From NCBI RefSeq assembly GCF_017301735.1, contig NZ_CP071090.1, positions 12,197,001 to 12,261,000 on the forward strand: a stretch of DNA of 64,000 nucleotides. Direction: 5' to 3'. The notes below the pieces were generated by a model. That model saw only the letters and a list, made by a program, of their open reading frames with translations. It did not search any database and was not told where the DNA came from. Source of the stretch: Pyxidicoccus parkwaysis (lineage in GTDB: Bacteria; Myxococcota; Myxococcia; Myxococcales; Myxococcaceae). Shown in pieces: positions 17,095-26,300 of this stretch. Made by a program: the position numbers and the translations under genes. The first letter of the stretch is position 1, and every line of letters begins with the position of its first letter.

Positions 17095-18300
17095 TCAGTC
17101 CAGGGCGTCCAGCGCCGCGCGGGTGCTCGTCGAGGACCGTTCCGGGAGCTCGATGATGAAGCGGGCGCCCACGCCACTCTTTCCTTCGGCGCGGATGGTC
17201 CCTCCGTGCCGGTGGATGATGTTCAACACCGTGGCGAGCCCCAGCCCGGTGCCGGCATAGCTCGAGGCCGAGGGCAGCCGGACGAAGGGCTCGAAGAGCT
17301 TCGGCGCGGAGTGGGTGTCGAAGCCGATGCCATTGTCCTCGACGACGAGCGAAGCCGGCGTCGCGCCACGGGCCACCGCGACGCGAGCGCCGGGCCGGCC
17401 CACGACGAACTTCCACGCGTTCTCGAGCAGGTTCGTCAGCGCGACGCGCATCAACCCCTCGTCGACGGTGAAGACCAGCCCCGGCTCGACATGGCTCTCC
17501 ACGGACGATGCGCCATGCCGGGCACGGATGGCGCGGATGATGTCCTCGCTGACGGCCGACAAGTCAGTCTGTCGTGGTGCAAGCCCTCCCACCTTCGCGA
17601 AGTGGAGGCGGATGAGACTCTCCGTGATGTCGTTCATCCGCTCGGCGGCGGCGTGGATGTCCTGGGCGGCCTCGTGCTGCTCGTCAGGAAGCGTTTCGCT
17701 GGCCAGCCAGTTCGAGCTGCTGCGCACGACCTGGATGAGGTTGCGGAGGTCGTGGGCCACCGTCGCGGCGAAGGCCTGGAGCTGGGTATTGGCCGCTCGC
17801 AGCTCGACCGTCCGCTCGGCCACCTGGCGCTCCAGCGAGCGGCGCAGGGCGATGTTCTGGAGGCAGGAGGCGGTCACGGTGGCGAGCGACTCGAGCCGGG
17901 CGAGCTGGTCGTTCGTGGGCTCGAAGCGTATCTGCCAGTAGGCGCCGATGGCCGCCGACACCTGGCCCTGTCCCACCGGCACCATCGCCATGCTCTTCAC
18001 GAAGGTGGGGGCGTAGGCCTCCGTGGGCACGCGCGGGTCGGCGAACACGTCTGGGATGACGGTCAGCCTGCCATTCATCATGCACCAGCCGCTGACGCAC
18101 GCGGTCAGCGGAAAGCGGCGCCCCTTGAACAGCGGACCAATCGCGTCCTCGTCGACGTAGCAGCACTCGTCCCCATCTCGGATGACGAAGGTGACGCCGT
18201 CGCAGCCCACCCATTTCCGAGCGGCGCGACGAATGACGTCGATGACGTCCGTGTCGCTCTCCGCGTTGCCCAGCTCCCGTGCGATGTGCGCGAACTCCAT
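17095..18300 (-). CDS. Soluble sensor histidine kinase with N-terminal GAF domain
   Basis: 401 residues without a membrane segment. Residues about 5-150 form a GAF domain (GPLFKGRRFPLTACVSGWCMMNG, VIPDVFADPRVP) with several cysteines. A coiled-coil linker (LERQVAERTVELRAANTQLQAF) leads to the H-box FAATVAHDLRN (His183). The ATPase part has the N-box NLLENAWKF, G1 EDNGIGFD and G2 GTGLGLATV. No receiver domain or response regulator is next to it. The GAF pattern with GWCMMNG is seen in light or redox sensing kinases, but no chromophore cysteine can be assigned here. Signal and partner unknown. Confidence 0.88.
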   Translation of the reverse strand: MEFAHIARELGNAESDTDVIDVIRRAARKWVGCDGVTFVIRDGDECCYVDEDAIGPLFKGRRFPLTACVSGWCMMNGRLTVIPDVFADPRVPTEAYAPTFVKSMAMVPVGQGQVSAAIGAYWQIRFEPTNDQLARLESLATVTASCLQNIALRRSLERQVAERTVELRAANTQLQAFAATVAHDLRNLIQVVRSSSNWLASETLPDEQHEAAQDIHAAAERMNDITESLIRLHFAKVGGLAPRQTDLSAVSEDIIRAIRARHGASSVESHVEPGLVFTVDEGLMRVALTNLLENAWKFVVGRPGARVAVARGATPASLVVEDNGIGFDTHSAPKLFEPFVRLPSASSYAGTGLGLATVLNIIHRHGGTIRAEGKSGVGARFIIELPERSSTSTRAALDALD

Positions 18301-18529
18301 CCGTTCTCCCCGGAGGCAGAGGATACCGGCCTCAATCCCTTCCAGGGTAATGCCAGAGGCCGGAGTGCCAGATGCCTGCCATTACGGAGCGTGGGGGCAT
18401 CAGGAATGACCCGGGTGCGCGGAATGCCAGGCGTCTGCGCCTCCGTGGAGGAGCAGCCAACCGAGAGAGCTGCGCCGCCCACCGCCACCGGTTAAAGCAG
18501 GCCCCCCATTCCGGAGAAGGAGACCCACC

Positions 18530-19039
18530 ATGTCGATTTCCATGTCCTCGGCCAGCGTGCCCATCTTTGTGTCGATGCTCGGAAACCTCTCGAAGTGTCT
18601 CGCCAAGGCCCGGGCGCACGCGGAGGCGAAGAAGTTCGACCCCAACGTGCTGGTGACGGTGCGGCTCGCGCCCGACATGCTGCCCTTCAAGAACCAGATT
18701 CAGATTGCGTGTGACTCGGCCAAGCTCTGCGTGGCGCGCCTCACGGGGACGGACGCGCCCGTCTTCGAGGACAACGAGGCCACGCTGTCCGAGCTCGAGG
18801 CGCGCATCGCCAAGACGCTCGCCTGGCTGGAGTCGGTGCCGCGCGAGAAGCTGGACGGCACCGAGGAGAAGCAGGTCAGCGTGCCGCGGCGCAACAGTGA
18901 GCCGCTGAAGTACTCGGGAGAGCAGTACCTGAAGCACTACGCCCTGCCGAACTTCTTCTTCCACGTCACGACGGCGTACGCGCTGCTGCGCCACAACGGC
19001 GTGGACCTGGGCAAGGCGGACTTCCTCGGCGGACGCTGA
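18530..19039 (+). CDS. DUF1993 family protein (DinB-like fold)
   Basis: 169 residues, close to the usual family length. The pattern (FVSMLGNLSKCLAKARAHAEAKKFDPNVLVTVRLAPDMLPFKNQIQIACD) is characteristic of DUF1993, a four-helix bundle related to DinB. GGAGAAGGAG is upstream of the ATG. Function unknown; the H-x-x-x-x-Y-x-x-LRH-type C-terminus (FFFHVTTAYALLRHNGVDLGKADFLG) is conserved in the family. Monocistronic, flanked by a 229-bp leader region with no recognisable element. Confidence 0.85.
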   Translation: MSISMSSASVPIFVSMLGNLSKCLAKARAHAEAKKFDPNVLVTVRLAPDMLPFKNQIQIACDSAKLCVARLTGTDAPVFEDNEATLSELEARIAKTLAWLESVPREKLDGTEEKQVSVPRRNSEPLKYSGEQYLKHYALPNFFFHVTTAYALLRHNGVDLGKADFLGGR

Positions 19040-19071
19040 GCCTTCACGCTGTCACCGCGCCCGACGTCGTC

Positions 19072-20385
19072 TCACCCGGGCGCGGTGAAGCGCAGCGTCT
19101 CCCGGCAGCGCATGAGCGCCTGGATGAGGCGCTCGACGTCCTCCGCGTCCAGGTCCGCGCGCATGGCCAGCCGCAGCACCTCGCGGCCCACGGGCATGAG
19201 GGGCCCCTGGAAGACGGAGATGATGAAGCCCTCGCGCCGCATGAAGTCCAGCACCTGCGTCCCCACGCGCGCGTTGCGCAGGGGAATGGCGAGGATGGGC
19301 GTGTCCGTGTGGCTCACCAGCTCGAAGTCCGCCTGCTCCAGCCGCTCGCGCACCTGCCGTGAGACGCGCCGCACCTGCTCGCGGCGGCGCTCGCCGTGCT
19401 CGCCGGCCACCAGCTCCAGCACCTTCACCGTGGCAGCGGCAATCCACGGTGCAATGGGCGCGGAGAAGACGTGCTGCGGGCTGCAGAACTTCAGCAGGCT
19501 GGCGAGGCCGGTGTCGTTCATCACCACGTAGCCGCCCGGCTGGCAGAACACCTTGGTGAGCGTGCCCATCAGCATCAGCCTCTCCCGGTAGCGCTCGAAG
19601 CCGGCCACCTTGGCGGTGATGCCGCGTCCCTGGGGCCCGAGGGCGCCCACCGCGTGCGCCTCGTCCGCGTAGAGCATGCAGTCGTAGGACTCCGCCAGCC
19701 GGCAGAGCGTGGCCATGTCGAACTCGCGGCCGGTGGCGGACTCCACCGTGTCCGTGAGGATGATGCGCACCGCCCTGTCTCCGTGCGTCTCCAGCGACTG
19801 ACGCAACAGCTGCTCCAGGTGGCCCGCGTCGCCGGTGCGGTACGTGTACGCGGCGCAGGCCTCGGGCTGGAGCTTGCGCGCGAAGCGGATGCCGTGGCGC
19901 GCGGAGAAGTGCAGGTCTCCATCCATGAAGAACAGCGTGGGCACGTCCACGGTGGCCCGCATGGGCGCCACGTCCTGGTGCATGCGGATGAAGTGGCTGT
20001 GCGTCCTCAGCCCCAGCGCCTCCATGACGGAGAAGTTGGTGCCGTAGCCGGCGCTGAAGGTGATGGCCGCGCCTGTGCCCAGGTGGTAGCGCGCCAGGGC
20101 CTCCTCGAGCGCGTGGGACTGCTCCATCTGGATGATGGCCTCGCTGCCAGGAATCCCGCAGTCGTGCTGCGCGAGGCTCTCCGCCATCAGCGCCTTCACC
20201 TTCGGGTCCGAGCCCAGCGCCAGGTAGTCCAGCCCCGACAGGTCCACCGCGCGCACGCCGCGCAGCTCCAGGTGTTTGCCGCCGAAGGGCCCCCGCGTCA
20301 GGTGCCGGGGCTCGAACATGGCGACGTCCTCCGCGCCCTTCCGGAAGGCCGCACCCTCGCTCTGGAGAATCTGGATGGTTCCCAT
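19072..20385 (-). CDS. Alpha-oxoamine synthase-like PLP enzyme
   Basis: 437 residues from ATG 20383-20385. Fold type I PLP enzyme of the group that includes 8-amino-7-oxononanoate synthase, 2-amino-3-ketobutyrate CoA ligase and serine palmitoyltransferase. Supporting motifs: SGLDYLALGSDPKV (the family's N-terminal NYLG-like segment), SAGYGTNFSVMEAL, HFSARHG (PLP-stacking His region), YADEAHAVGALGPQGRG (PLP Asp) and MGTLTKVF (Schiff-base Lys). The motif that is usually SMDG is replaced by ESATGREFDM, so it is a divergent member. In-frame ATGs upstream (20430, 20508) would overlap the divergent gene and have no ribosome site. Divergent from two ATP-grasp genes, which suggests amino-ketone chemistry in a small biosynthetic pathway. 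Confidence 0.85.
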   Translation of the reverse strand: MGTIQILQSEGAAFRKGAEDVAMFEPRHLTRGPFGGKHLELRGVRAVDLSGLDYLALGSDPKVKALMAESLAQHDCGIPGSEAIIQMEQSHALEEALARYHLGTGAAITFSAGYGTNFSVMEALGLRTHSHFIRMHQDVAPMRATVDVPTLFFMDGDLHFSARHGIRFARKLQPEACAAYTYRTGDAGHLEQLLRQSLETHGDRAVRIILTDTVESATGREFDMATLCRLAESYDCMLYADEAHAVGALGPQGRGITAKVAGFERYRERLMLMGTLTKVFCQPGGYVVMNDTGLASLLKFCSPQHVFSAPIAPWIAAATVKVLELVAGEHGERRREQVRRVSRQVRERLEQADFELVSHTDTPILAIPLRNARVGTQVLDFMRREGFIISVFQGPLMPVGREVLRLAMRADLDAEDVERLIQALMRCRETLRFTAPG

Positions 20386-20482
20386 GGCCGGATACTCAAC
20401 CTTTCTCGGATTAATTGAAACTGTTGACATGCGAGTAAAGCTTGAAGAAGCTGAATAATACAAATTCTCCTCGGAGGTCGAC
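20386..20482. promoter_or_regulatory. Divergent promoter region of the oxoamine synthase/ATP-grasp locus
   Basis: A 97-bp, strikingly AT-rich gap between the leftward PLP enzyme and the rightward ATP-grasp genes. TTGACA (20424-20429) and an AATAATA stretch (20454-20460) are present on the + strand, but the spacing of about 25 nt is too wide for a standard sigma-70 promoter. A strong ribosome site CGGAGG (20472-20477) precedes the GTG at 20483. Confidence 0.5.
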
Positions 20483-21940
20483 GTGAGCGAAGCGGGCGAC
20501 ACCGGCACCCCGGCGTTACAGGCGCTCCTGAGCGCGCTGCGTCAGCGAGGGGGGTACAACCTCATCGCGGAAGAGGCCGCCGACCTGGTTCCCGCGGAGG
20601 TGTTGCGGGAGGACCGGAGCCAGCAGGACGCGTACCTGGACGCGCAGGGCATCCGGCAGGAGCAGAAGCCCATCCCTTTCATCGGGCTGCCCTACGTCGT
20701 CACACAGCGCGCCTTCGAGCGGATGACGACGAAGTTCCACCAGCTCTTCGGCGTGCTGGAGCGCGTCATCGACCTGTACCTGGACGAGCCGGCGGTGCGG
20801 GAGTTCTTCCGCTTCGAGCCACGGCACGAGCGGCTCATCCGGATGGGAGCGCCCTACCGGCCGCGCATCCAGTACTGCCGCTATGACTTCACGCTGGGGC
20901 CTGACGGGACGCCCCGCATCTACGAGCTCAACACCCACTCACCGGCGGCGTCGACGTATGCCTGCCACTTCGGACAGATGCTGGCGCGCAGCCAGACGCT
21001 GGCGAAGTTGCGGGAGCACGGGCTGCGTCCGCTCCAGGCGCCGCTGGAGCGGCCGGGCTCGTTCGCGCGCGCCATGCTGGGCTCGGCGGCGAAGAATGGC
21101 TACCTGCGCGGGGGCACCGGCAACGTGGCGGTGCTGAACAGCCGCTACCTGACGATGAACACGGAATTGGACCACATCGTCGCGCAGTTCCGCGCGCAGG
21201 GCTGCGCCGCGGAGCGGGGCTATGTGGAGGACCTGCGCTTCGAGGGAGGCCGGCTGTACCTGGGCGAGCTGCCGGTGTCGCTCGTGTACAACAAGTACGA
21301 CGACTCGCGGGGCCCGGACGCGTACGAGTGCGCGTTCAGCCGGACGACGGCGGAGGTGCAGGCGTACCTGGACGCGTATCAAGCGCAGGCGATGCTCGCC
21401 ATCAACTCCTTCCCGAGCATGTACGTGACGGAGCAGAAGAGCACGCTGGCCTTCCTGTGGAGCCCGCTGCTGCACAAGTACCTGGGGCGCGAGGACGTGG
21501 CGCTCATCGAGGAAATCGTCCCGCGCACGCGGCTGGTGCGCCACCTGGACGCGGCGGCGCTGGAGGAGGTGGTCGCCCACCGTGACAGCTACGTGCTCAA
21601 GCGCTCGCTGGACACGCGCGGGCGCAGCGTCGTCATCGGCCGGAGCACCGCGCCGGACGCGTGGGCGCGCATGGTGTCCGAGGCCCGCGCGGAGCCGCCC
21701 GGTGACGACTTCGTGCTGCAGGAGCTGGCCCTGGCCGAGCCCAACATCACCCGGCGGCTGGAAGGGGAGGTGCCCACGCAGGTCTTCACGTCCCTGGCGT
21801 GCTTCCTCTTCTGTGGCGAGCCCACGGGGCTCATCGTCCGCACCTCCGTGGAGGAGACGACCAACGTGGGCCGGCGCGGCTTCATGCAGCCTCCCCTGCT
21901 CATCGAGGACCCCTCATGGACCCCGTCCTCCATCCGCTGA
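20483..21940 (+). CDS. ATP-grasp ligase-like protein (circularly permuted type), first of pair
   Basis: 485 residues from a GTG with CGGAGG 5 nt upstream. The order of motifs fits the circularly permuted ATP-grasp/glutathionylspermidine-synthase-like group: IYELNTHSPAAS (E-x-N metal site, about 150) comes before the nucleotide lysine region YVLKRSLDTRGRSVVIG (about 370) and the FVLQELALAEPNITRR strand. This group makes amide or peptide bonds with ATP. No transporter or carrier domain. The next gene overlaps its end by 25 bp. Confidence 0.75.
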   Translation: MSEAGDTGTPALQALLSALRQRGGYNLIAEEAADLVPAEVLREDRSQQDAYLDAQGIRQEQKPIPFIGLPYVVTQRAFERMTTKFHQLFGVLERVIDLYLDEPAVREFFRFEPRHERLIRMGAPYRPRIQYCRYDFTLGPDGTPRIYELNTHSPAASTYACHFGQMLARSQTLAKLREHGLRPLQAPLERPGSFARAMLGSAAKNGYLRGGTGNVAVLNSRYLTMNTELDHIVAQFRAQGCAAERGYVEDLRFEGGRLYLGELPVSLVYNKYDDSRGPDAYECAFSRTTAEVQAYLDAYQAQAMLAINSFPSMYVTEQKSTLAFLWSPLLHKYLGREDVALIEEIVPRTRLVRHLDAAALEEVVAHRDSYVLKRSLDTRGRSVVIGRSTAPDAWARMVSEARAEPPGDDFVLQELALAEPNITRRLEGEVPTQVFTSLACFLFCGEPTGLIVRTSVEETTNVGRRGFMQPPLLIEDPSWTPSSIR

Positions 21941-23277
21941 TTGTCGATTCCGGAGTGGACTCGCGGGCCGTGCTGGACGGCTTTCGCGAGCGGCTCGCGC
22001 ACATGGCCTGGGCGCATGAGACGCCCGACACATTGATGGCGCCCGTGTGGTCCGCGGCCTCGTCGGTGGCGCACTTCGAGAAGCGGCTGGTGGCGCTGTA
22101 TCGCGCGCACTGCAAGGTGCTGCACGCCCTGCTGATGGGGGACTCGAGGGGCGGGCCGTGGCGGGAGTACGTGAAGCTGCAGCGCGTGGTGGCGGCCCGG
22201 AGCCTGGACTGGCCGGTGCTGGGAGAGGACGCGGCGCTGGAGCCGGAGATGTTGCTGACGGAGCGGGCTACGCGGTTTCTCTTCGGCCGGCCGGACATCG
22301 TGCTGGGGCCGGATGGTCCGAAGGTGGTGGAGACCAACTTCGACACGGCCGTCGGCGGGCAGGAGCGGCCGGACGGCATGTGGACGATGGCGGCCGAGCT
22401 CTTCTCGCCGCCGTCCGAGTACCTGGCGACGGGGCGCCCCCTGGCGGGCATGCGGGACTACTTCGCCGAGTGGGCGGAGGGAGCGCCGTGCCAGGTGCAT
22501 TGGATCATGAAGAACGACGAGACGGTGCGCAGGGAGTTGGCTCCGCTGCTGGCCACGCTCAATGACAATCCGCACCGTGTCGAGCACCTCATCCACTACG
22601 CGGGAGACGCGCTGGCGCCGCTGAGGACGGATGTGCCGTCGTGGCTGCATCGGGCCTGCTCCATCTATTCAGTGAACCGGGACCGTGAGCGCTTCACCGC
22701 GCTGCTGGAGCATCTGGCGCCAGTGGTGAAGGGCTGCACGGTGCCGGTGGTGCTGTCCCTGCTCGAGTCGAAGCTCTTCCTGGCGTGGCTGAGTGACAAG
22801 GCGGCCCGGCCCGCGACGCTGACGGCGGAGGAGCACGAGGCGGTGGACACGCTGCTGCCGTGGACGCGGGTGCTGACGCTGCTGGACGGCAGCGAGCGGG
22901 AGCGGGTGCGCCGCAACCGGGGAGACTTCATCCTCAAGAAGACGGACTCGCATCAGGCCCGGGATGTCTTCTTCGGCTGCAACCTCTCGGAGGAGGAGTG
23001 GTCCTCGCTGTTGGAGGCGCGGGGGCGCGAGCCCGCTGAGTTGAACGGCGCCTCCAACATCTGGGTCCTCCAGGAGCGCGTGCGCCCGAGGGAGTTCAAC
23101 CTGCTGGAGTACACGGACGCGGGCCCCGTGGAGCGACGCACGGGCCTGTCGTGCTGCCCGTATCTGATGGGCGGCAGGCTGCGAGGCCTGGAGACGTGGG
23201 TGACGCCGGCTACACCCAACCTGAAGATGATTCGCCACATGCAGTTCGTGGCGCACTTCATCCGGCGCTCCATGTGA
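21916..23277 (+). CDS. ATP-grasp ligase-like protein (circularly permuted type), second of pair
   Basis: 453 residues from the ATG at 21916, which overlaps the preceding gene by 25 bp and has GAGGA upstream. The layout matches the first protein: KVVETNFDTAVGGQE (E-x-N region, about 135), then FILKKTDSHQARDVFFG (lysine region, about 335), then NIWVLQERVRP near 375. Sequence similarity to its partner is low, so this is an old duplication or recruitment with different substrates. Together with the PLP enzyme it suggests stepwise ligation of amino acid-derived units. Confidence 0.72.
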   Translation: MDPVLHPLIVDSGVDSRAVLDGFRERLAHMAWAHETPDTLMAPVWSAASSVAHFEKRLVALYRAHCKVLHALLMGDSRGGPWREYVKLQRVVAARSLDWPVLGEDAALEPEMLLTERATRFLFGRPDIVLGPDGPKVVETNFDTAVGGQERPDGMWTMAAELFSPPSEYLATGRPLAGMRDYFAEWAEGAPCQVHWIMKNDETVRRELAPLLATLNDNPHRVEHLIHYAGDALAPLRTDVPSWLHRACSIYSVNRDRERFTALLEHLAPVVKGCTVPVVLSLLESKLFLAWLSDKAARPATLTAEEHEAVDTLLPWTRVLTLLDGSERERVRRNRGDFILKKTDSHQARDVFFGCNLSEEEWSSLLEARGREPAELNGASNIWVLQERVRPREFNLLEYTDAGPVERRTGLSCCPYLMGGRLRGLETWVTPATPNLKMIRHMQFVAHFIRRSM

Positions 23278-23320
23278 GGTGCTCGGGGCTGTGACGTGCC
23301 GCGCCGTTATCGATGCCGGG

Positions 23321-26300
23321 TCAGGTGTCGGTTTCGCGAAGCGGTGGGAGGTTGGCGCTGGCCCACATCGCACGAAGTCGCGGGCGGAGCGCTTCGGAGG
23401 TCTCGGTCAGGAGTCGCACGAAGGCATCGTTCGTTTCCTCCAGCCTCGCGGGAGCCCGGTCGCGCACGAATCCCGTGGCCGCCTGAACGAACCACGAGGC
23501 CGCCTCCTCCACCAGACCGCGCCCCATCTCCAGGATGCCCAGCTGGTGGCAGGTGCCAGCGGCGCCGCGCCGCTTGCCCGGCTTCTCCCTGATGGCGAGC
23601 GACTTGAGGTACCACGACCGGGCGGCCTCGAGCTCCCGCTGCGCCTGGGCGACCGCCCCGAGCTGATGGCAGACGGCGGCCACGTTGGCCTCGTTACCCA
23701 GCTTCTCGTTGATGGCGAGTGCCTTGAGGTACCACGCCTCCGCCCCTGCGAAGTCCTGCCGCTCCCGAGCAATCCTCCCGAGCTTGAAGCAGGTGTTGGC
23801 AACGGCGTTCTCGTCGCCCTGCTTCTCGTTGAGCGCGAGCGACTTCAAGTACCAGGTCTGGGCTGACTCGAAGTCCTCCCGGTCCAGGGCGACCCTTCCG
23901 AGGTCGGCACAGGTAATCGCCGCGTCGTGCTCGTTGCCTTGTTTCTCCTCGAGGGCGAGCACCTTGAGGAGCCACGTCTCGGCCGCCGCGAAGTCCTGCC
24001 GTTCCTCCGCGAGCTCCGCGAGCCGGTCGCAGGCTCGGACCGCCGCCTTCACATTGCCCTGCTTCTCCCGGATGGCGAGCAGCTGGAGGTACCACGCCTC
24101 GGCTGCCGCGAAGTCGTGCCGCCGCCGGGCAAGCCTGGCGAGCTGCGCATACATCCTGGCCGTCTCCTGCTCGTCGCCCTGTTTCTGGTAGAGGGCGAGC
24201 GCCTTGCGATACCACGTCTGGGCGGCCGCGAAGTTCCGCCGCTTCCGGGCGACGGTTCCGAGCTGTGCGGAGGTGATGGCCGCGTCGCGCTCTCTGCCCA
24301 GTCTCTCATCGAGGGCGACCGACTTCCGGTACCACGCCTCGGCCGCTTCGAAGTTCCGCTGTTCGTGGGCAAGCCTCCCCAGTTGATAGGAGGTGTTCGC
24401 GAGGGTGCGTTCCTCGCCCCGCAGCTCATCCAGGGCGAGCGAGCGGAGATACCACGCCTCGGCTGCCTCGAGGTCCCGCTGCGCCCATACCACCCTCCCG
24501 AGCTGGTGGCAGAGGAAGGCCGCGGTGTCTTCGTCGCCCTTCTGCTCCGCGAGGGCCAGCGCTTTGAGGCACCACGCTTCGGCCGCCTCGAAATCCTGCT
24601 GCTCCTCGGCGACCCCCGCGAGCAACGTGTACGTTTCGTCGTCGTACATGTTGCCCCGCGTCTCCTCGAGGGCAAGTGCCTTGCGGAGCCAGGTCTCGGC
24701 CGCAGCGAGGTCTCGCCGCGTCCGTGCCACGCGCCCGAGCTCATGGCAGATGAAGACGGTGCCATACGGGTCGCCCTGCTTCTCCCTGAAGGCGAGCGAC
24801 TTGAGGTACCACGCCTCGGCCGCCTCGAGGTCCTTTCGTCTCCTGGCCAGGTTCCCGAGGCTGTCGTAGACGTCGGCGGCGAGGGACTCGTCGCCCCGCT
24901 CTTCCGCGAGGGCGAGTGCCTTGCGGTACCACGTCTCGGCCGCCTCGAAGTCATGCCGGGTGTGCTCGGCGGAGCCCCCGAGCGAATGATAGGTGTGGGC
25001 GACATCCTGCTCGACGCTTCGCTCCTTCTTGCGAGCGAGCGCCTTGCGATGCCACGCCTCGGCTGCCTCGAAGTCCCGCCGCTTCTCCGCGAGGTCTCTG
25101 AGCGAGTCATAGAGCTTGAGCTCGCCGTGCTCGCCGTGTCTTCCTCCCCGGGCGACTTCAAGGGCGAGCGCCTTGAGGTACCACGTCTCGGCTGCCTCGA
25201 AGTTGCCCAGCTTCATGGCGACACCTCCGAGCCAGAAGCAGGTACCGCAAAGGCTGGCGGTGTCGAGTCGCTGCTCCTCGAGGGCGAGCGCCTTGAGGAG
25301 CCATGTCTCGGCCACCTGGAAGTCCTGCTTCTCCTTCGCGAGGTCCGCGAGCCGGTGATAGGTGCTGAAGGAATCGTGCGCGTAGCCCTGCGTCTCTTCG
25401 AGGGCCAGCGCTTTGAGATACCAGGTCTCGGCCGCGTCGAAGTCTTGTTGCTCCCGGGCGGCGTGACCGAACTGGCGGTAGGCCGCCACCGCGCTGGATT
25501 CCTTGCCCTGCTTTTCCTCGAAGGCGAGCGCCTTGAGGAACCACGTCTCGGCCGCCTCGAAGTCCCGCCGCTTCTCCGCGGCCCTCCCGAGCTGATGACA
25601 GGTGCTCGCGGTCCCGTGCTTGTCGCCCTGCTTCTCCATGAGGGCGAGCGACTTGCGGAACCAGGTCTCGGCCGCCTCTAAATTCCGCCGCTTCCAGGCG
25701 ACCTCCCCGAGCTGATGGCAGGTGTCACCGGCGCCGCGTTCGTTGCCTCGTTTCTCCTCGATGACGAGCGACTTGTGGAACCAGGTCTCGGCCGCCTCGA
25801 GGTTCCACCGTGCGTGGGCGACGCTCCCGAGCAGATGAAAGGCAACGGCCCGCACCTCTTCGTCGCGTGAGGAGGCCCATTCCGCCAGGTCCGTGGCCAG
25901 ACGCTCGGCCACGATGAGGTCGGCCCTGTTCAGGGCGTAGCGGGTGAGCGCCTGCGTCAGCTCGGAGACACTGGCCGCCATCCCATGCGCCTGGGCGAGC
26001 TCCAGTGCGCGGTGGAAGTTGGCGTGATGGAGGAAGAAGGGGTCGCGTTGCTCACTGCGAGACTCCAGCTTGACGCGACTTGCGACCTGTCCCATCCGTT
26101 CGACGAACGCTCGCTCCCAGGCCTCCCGGTTTCCGCTGGCGATGGTTCGCAGATATCGGGTGAGAACGGGCTGAAGCGCATGGACGCCTTGCGTGTGCTG
26201 GGAAACCAGCCCCGCGACTTCGAGGAGTCCGAAGAGCCGCTCGACCTGTTCGGAGTCGCCGCTCCCGGGGACCGACGTCCCCATCCTCACGATGTCCGCG

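Noticed and set aside
17095..18300. Bacteriophytochrome assignment for the GAF histidine kinase
   Set aside because: No PAS-GAF-PHY order, and no clear bilin-binding cysteine; only GAF plus kinase can be supported.
20424..20460. Sigma-70 promoter from TTGACA and the AATAATA stretch
   Set aside because: The spacing is about 25 nt, well beyond the usual 16-18 nt, so I list the region only as a promoter region.
23460..25850. CRISPR-like or satellite repeat array
   Set aside because: The 120-bp repeats keep an open frame and encode standard 40-residue TPRs; they are protein repeats.
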